Assembly (NCBI RefSeq): GCF_001557325.1 | Contig: NZ_LSJS01000052.1 | Coordinates: 1-24,838 of the forward strand | DNA length: 24,838 nucleotides | Direction of reading: 5' to 3' | From: Erythrobacter donghaensis | Lineage (GTDB): Bacteria > Pseudomonadota > Alphaproteobacteria > Sphingomonadales > Sphingomonadaceae | Shown here: piece after piece, positions 22,049 to 24,838 of the stretch | How positions within the stretch are numbered: the stretch's first letter is position 1 | Layout: every line of letters starts with the position of its first letter | The notes under the pieces: model-generated | Databases searched by the model: none | The model's input: only the letters and a program-made list of their open reading frames with translations | Told to the model about the DNA's origin: nothing | Program-made: the position numbers and the translations under genes

Positions 22049-23519
22049 CGGCCTGCACCGCTTTGGCGAGATCGGCGAGCGCCTTCAAGTCGAAGCTGTC
22101 GAGCGCGGCCCGCATCCTTTCCGCGAGCGGCGCGGCTTCGGGGGCGAGTGCGGCGACGGCGTCGATCTCGGCCTCGATCGCGCGGACGTGGCCGATCCGC
22201 ACCAGCCGTTCGATCTCGGCGCAGTGCGCGGCCGCGAGCGGCGCGATGACCAGCGGCAGCGCGGGCATGGCTCGCGCCTCGGGCGCGGCTGTGCGCGGCT
22301 CGCCGGCGGCGCGCACCCATTCGATGCCGAGCTGGCCCGCGACCGCGTCGAGCAGCGTGTCGAAGGCGAAGGGTTTCACGATGAAGCCGTCATGATCGCC
22401 CCCCGCGCCCTCCGCCAGCGGAGCCTCGCCCGAGAGCATCACGATCCGCAGGGCAGCGCCGTGGCGGCGGCGCAGCTGGGCGGCAAGCTCCCAGCCGTTT
22501 GCCTCGCCCAGCATCACGTCGCACAGCACGAGGTCAGGCTGGAACTGCGCGGCGAGCGCGAGCGCGGTGTCCGCGTCGCCAGCGGTGCGCACCTGGAAGC
22601 CGAGCGGCTCGAGCAGCTGGCGCACCACGGCGAGGTGCGCCGCATCGTCGTCGATCAGCAGCACCCACCGCTCGCGCCCGACATAGCCGATCACCGCGCC
22701 AGCCTCGGGCGCAGGCTCGCTTGGCGGGGTGAGCGGCTGCGAGAGCATCAGCCGCACGGTGAAGCGCGATCCCTCGCCCGGCAGGCTGTCGAGCCGGATC
22801 TCGCCGCCCATGATGTGCACCAGCGCCTGGGTGATGGCGAGGCCGAGGCCCACGCCCGGGCGCTCGGCCGCAGGGCCGCCGACCCGCTCGAAGGGGGCGA
22901 AGATGCGCGCCGCATCCTCGGGCGCGATGCCGATGCCGGTGTCGATCACGGCGAAGGTCGCCAGCTCGTTGCGGTAATCGACCTTGAGCGTCACCGAGCC
23001 GGCATAAGTGAACTTGATGGCGTTGGCGAGGAGGTTGATCAGCACCTGCCGCAAACGCTTGGGATCGGCGTGGACGAACTCAGGGATGCGCTCCGGCCGC
23101 TCGAGCACCAGCGCGAGGCCCTTGGCCTGCGCCTGGAGGTCGAGCATTGCCATCAGCTGGTCGAGGAACTCGGGGAAGCGGATCGCCTCGCGCGTCAGCG
23201 TCATCGCCCCGCCCTCGACCTGGGCGATGTCGAGCAGGCCTTCGACGAGGTGCGCGAGGTGCTCGGCGCTGCGGCGGATCACGCGGGCGGCGGCGAGTGC
23301 GTCCCTGCCCTCGCCGCGCTCGATCAGCTGGGCATAGCCATAGATGGCGTTGAGCGGCGAGCGGATCTCGTGGGCGACGCTGGCGAGGAAGCGGGTCTTG
23401 GCCTCGTTGGCGGCCTCGGCGGCGTCCTTCGCGGCGGCGAGGCGCGCAAGCGCCTCCGCCTCGGGGGGCGCGGCGCCAGCCCCCTCGCGCTTGAGCCAGT
23501 CGAGGATCCGCCCCGCCAC
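22038..23519 (-). CDS. Soluble hybrid histidine kinase
   Basis: A 493-residue kinase with no membrane segment and no recognisable sensor domain. A short coiled coil (about 20-45) leads to HisKA with phospho-acceptor H50 (SVAHEIRSPLNAIYGYAQL), HATPase with N166 (NLLANAIKF) and G boxes (DTGIGI, GVGLGLAI). A receiver follows, with D334 (LVLCDVMLGEANG) and K382 (IVKPF). A C-terminal helical segment (about 415-490) may be an Hpt-like or dimer region; no clear phospho-acceptor His was seen. The GTG start lies four bases after the allophanate hydrolase stop; it is weakly supported by a ribosome site, so the start is approximate. The signal is probably cytoplasmic or delivered by a partner. Confidence 0.88.
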   Translation of the reverse strand: MAGRILDWLKREGAGAAPPEAEALARLAAAKDAAEAANEAKTRFLASVAHEIRSPLNAIYGYAQLIERGEGRDALAAARVIRRSAEHLAHLVEGLLDIAQVEGGAMTLTREAIRFPEFLDQLMAMLDLQAQAKGLALVLERPERIPEFVHADPKRLRQVLINLLANAIKFTYAGSVTLKVDYRNELATFAVIDTGIGIAPEDAARIFAPFERVGGPAAERPGVGLGLAITQALVHIMGGEIRLDSLPGEGSRFTVRLMLSQPLTPPSEPAPEAGAVIGYVGRERWVLLIDDDAAHLAVVRQLLEPLGFQVRTAGDADTALALAAQFQPDLVLCDVMLGEANGWELAAQLRRRHGAALRIVMLSGEAPLAEGAGGDHDGFIVKPFAFDTLLDAVAGQLGIEWVRAAGEPRTAAPEARAMPALPLVIAPLAAAHCAEIERLVRIGHVRAIEAEIDAVAALAPEAAPLAERMRAALDSFDLKALADLAKAVQADAV

Positions 23520-23523
23520 TGGG

Positions 23524-24838
23524 TCACCGCGAGGCGATGTAGGCGCGCCAGCCGCCCAGATGGGTGATGTCCTCGGCGCCGGTGAGCGCGCGCGGCTCGG
23601 CGACGAAGCCCTTGACGCTGCTGCCGTCGGCGAGCGTGACCGTGCCGATCGCGAGCGGCGGGGGCACCTCGGCGACGAAGCTGCCGAAGCTGGCAAGGTC
23701 GAGCTCGTAGACCTCGAGCGCGATGCTCGCGCCTTCCTCGCTGTGCACCAGCGCGGGCTTGGGCGGCACCGTGTCGGCCATCGCATAGAGCCGGTAGTTG
23801 GGCGCGGTGGTCGCCGCGCCGACGGAGCGCGCGCCGCGGCTGGTCAGCTGCCAGTGCAGCGGCATGCCTTCGAGGTGGGCGCCCACGACGGCGAGTTTGA
23901 CGGTGTCCATGTGCTCTCCAAGGTCGAGTGGCGGGAGGGGTGGCAAGGCGGCTAAGGTCAGATAGGCACCCGCGAGGGCAATCAATGCCTTGTCGCTATG
24001 GGCCGGGCCGATCAGGGTGATCCCGAAGCCCGTGTTGTTGGATTTCGCCCCCGCCGAGACGGCGATGGCGGCCATGTCCAATAAGTTCACGAAATTGGTG
24101 TAGAACCCGAGGTTGCTGTTCAAGGCCACCGGCGCCTCGCGCAGTTCGGCCACCCGGTAGCTCGTGCCGGTGGTCGGGAAGGCGAGCGCATCGACCGCGC
24201 CCCACATCGCCTCGGCCTCGCGCGCCAGCTCGGCGAGGCGGTAGATCCCGTTCCACAGCTCGGTCGCCAGCATCGCCGAGCCCGGCGCGATCACCTCGCG
24301 CACCACCGGATCGATCGCGAGCGGGTTGCGCTCCAGCAGCGGGAGGATCGCGGCGGCGCGCTCGGCCACCCAGGGGCCGCCGTAGAGCAGCCGCGCGGCC
24401 TCGAGCAGCGGGGCGATGTCGATCTCGACCAGCGTGTGTTCGCGCGCGAGCGCTGCGAGGGCGCGCTCGTAGAGATATTCGGCCTCGACATCGCCGAAGA
24501 ACTGGCGCTGGTCGCGGCGCGGCACGCCGATGCGCCTGCCGCCGAGCGGGATATCGGCGCGCGGGCGCGACCATGCGTCTTGCGGGTCGAACCCCGCCAG
24601 CACATCATCGAGGAGCGCGGCATCCTCCAGCGCGTCGGTGAACACCGTGATGCAATCGAGGCTCCGGCAGGCCGGCACCAGCCCGCGCGTGCTCCACCGG
24701 CCCTTGCTCGGCTTGAAGCCGACGAGGTGGTTGAACGCCGCCGGCACCCGCCCCGAACCCGCCGTGTCGGTGCCGAGCGCGAAACCCACCAGCCCCGCCG
24801 CCACCGCCACCGCCGATCCGGACGAAGACCCGCCGCTG
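23524..24838 (-). CDS. atzF: Allophanate hydrolase (amidase-signature), 5' end beyond the window
   Basis: Hydrolyses allophanate to ammonia and CO2, completing urea or biuret/cyanurate breakdown. Read from the window edge, the first residues are the amidase-signature SGGSSSGSAVAVAAG, then FALGTDTAGSGRVPAAFNHLVGF with the nucleophilic-Ser region; the N-terminal Lys of the Ser-cisSer-Lys triad lies outside the window. The amidase domain runs about 290 residues further. The C-terminal domain after the internal MDTVKLAVVGAHLEG (about 130 residues, ending LGGWRAYIAS) matches the extra domain of AtzF-type allophanate hydrolases and separates it from plain amidases. About 437 codons are visible of about 600. 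The hybrid kinase follows within four bases. Confidence 0.9.
   Translation of the reverse strand, partial: SGGSSSGSAVAVAAGLVGFALGTDTAGSGRVPAAFNHLVGFKPSKGRWSTRGLVPACRSLDCITVFTDALEDAALLDDVLAGFDPQDAWSRPRADIPLGGRRIGVPRRDQRQFFGDVEAEYLYERALAALAREHTLVEIDIAPLLEAARLLYGGPWVAERAAAILPLLERNPLAIDPVVREVIAPGSAMLATELWNGIYRLAELAREAEAMWGAVDALAFPTTGTSYRVAELREAPVALNSNLGFYTNFVNLLDMAAIAVSAGAKSNNTGFGITLIGPAHSDKALIALAGAYLTLAALPPLPPLDLGEHMDTVKLAVVGAHLEGMPLHWQLTSRGARSVGAATTAPNYRLYAMADTVPPKPALVHSEEGASIALEVYELDLASFGSFVAEVPPPLAIGTVTLADGSSVKGFVAEPRALTGAEDITHLGGWRAYIASR

Noticed and set aside
1..24838. CRISPR array, insertion sequence, prophage, tRNA or rRNA genes
   Set aside because: No spaced direct repeats, transposase or integrase motifs, or tRNA-like folds were recognised by eye on either strand.

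Overview
The window looks like a piece of a GC-rich alphaproteobacterial chromosome, most likely Sphingomonadales (Erythrobacteraceae-like). The reasons are the very high GC, the divergent hemC-hemD-mitofilin / tsaD-gpsA arrangement, the tyrosine-catabolic pair maiA-fahA, a cyanide-insensitive bd oxidase operon, and alphaproteobacterial-style intergenic hairpins. The assignment comes from reading proteins and gene order; no database search was made. No insertion sequence, prophage, CRISPR array, tRNA or rRNA was seen.

Layout. (1) 17-2630, minus strand: hemC, hemD and a membrane-anchored coiled-coil (mitofilin/HemX-like) gene, divergent from (2) 2675-6317, plus strand: tsaD, gpsA and a MOP-type polysaccharide flippase, joined by 4-nt start/stop overlaps. 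(3) 6409-7410: a membrane-anchored helix-hairpin-helix protein and a single-domain response regulator. (4) 7411-7702: a non-coding stretch full of stem-loops. (5) 7703-9374: maleylacetoacetate isomerase and fumarylacetoacetase. (6) 9375-9537: an intergenic region holding a perfect parS centromere site, upstream of (7) an aldehyde dehydrogenase (9538-10989). (8) 10993-11319: a 48-residue mini-protein gene and an AT-rich island with a perfect DnaA box. (9) 11320-12486: a lactate 2-monooxygenase-like flavoenzyme.

(10) 12615-18258, minus strand, is the most coherent accessory block. It encodes a persulfide-dioxygenase-like metallohydrolase, two YeeE/YedE-type half-transporters, a TauE/SafE exporter, then cioA-cioB, a DUF2474-type micro-subunit and a DCC-type thiol oxidoreductase. 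Almost every junction is an ATGA/GTGA/TGATG overlap. A near-consensus sigma-70 promoter lies in front of it, beside a divergent 1-Cys peroxiredoxin and ArsR repressor pair (18335-19320). I read the block as a sulfide/persulfide detoxification unit next to a respiratory oxidase of a type that tolerates sulfide and cyanide. The ArsR protein has no cysteine, which is odd for a sulfur regulator.

(11) 19317-21001: a sterol-desaturase-family hydroxylase with a coupled unknown membrane protein. (12) 21137-24838: an allophanate hydrolase (cut by the window end), a soluble hybrid histidine kinase and a LuxR-type response regulator in a tight minus-strand operon, suggesting two-component control tied to urea/amide nitrogen use.

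The perfect parS site means this stretch probably lies in the origin-proximal part of the chromosome.
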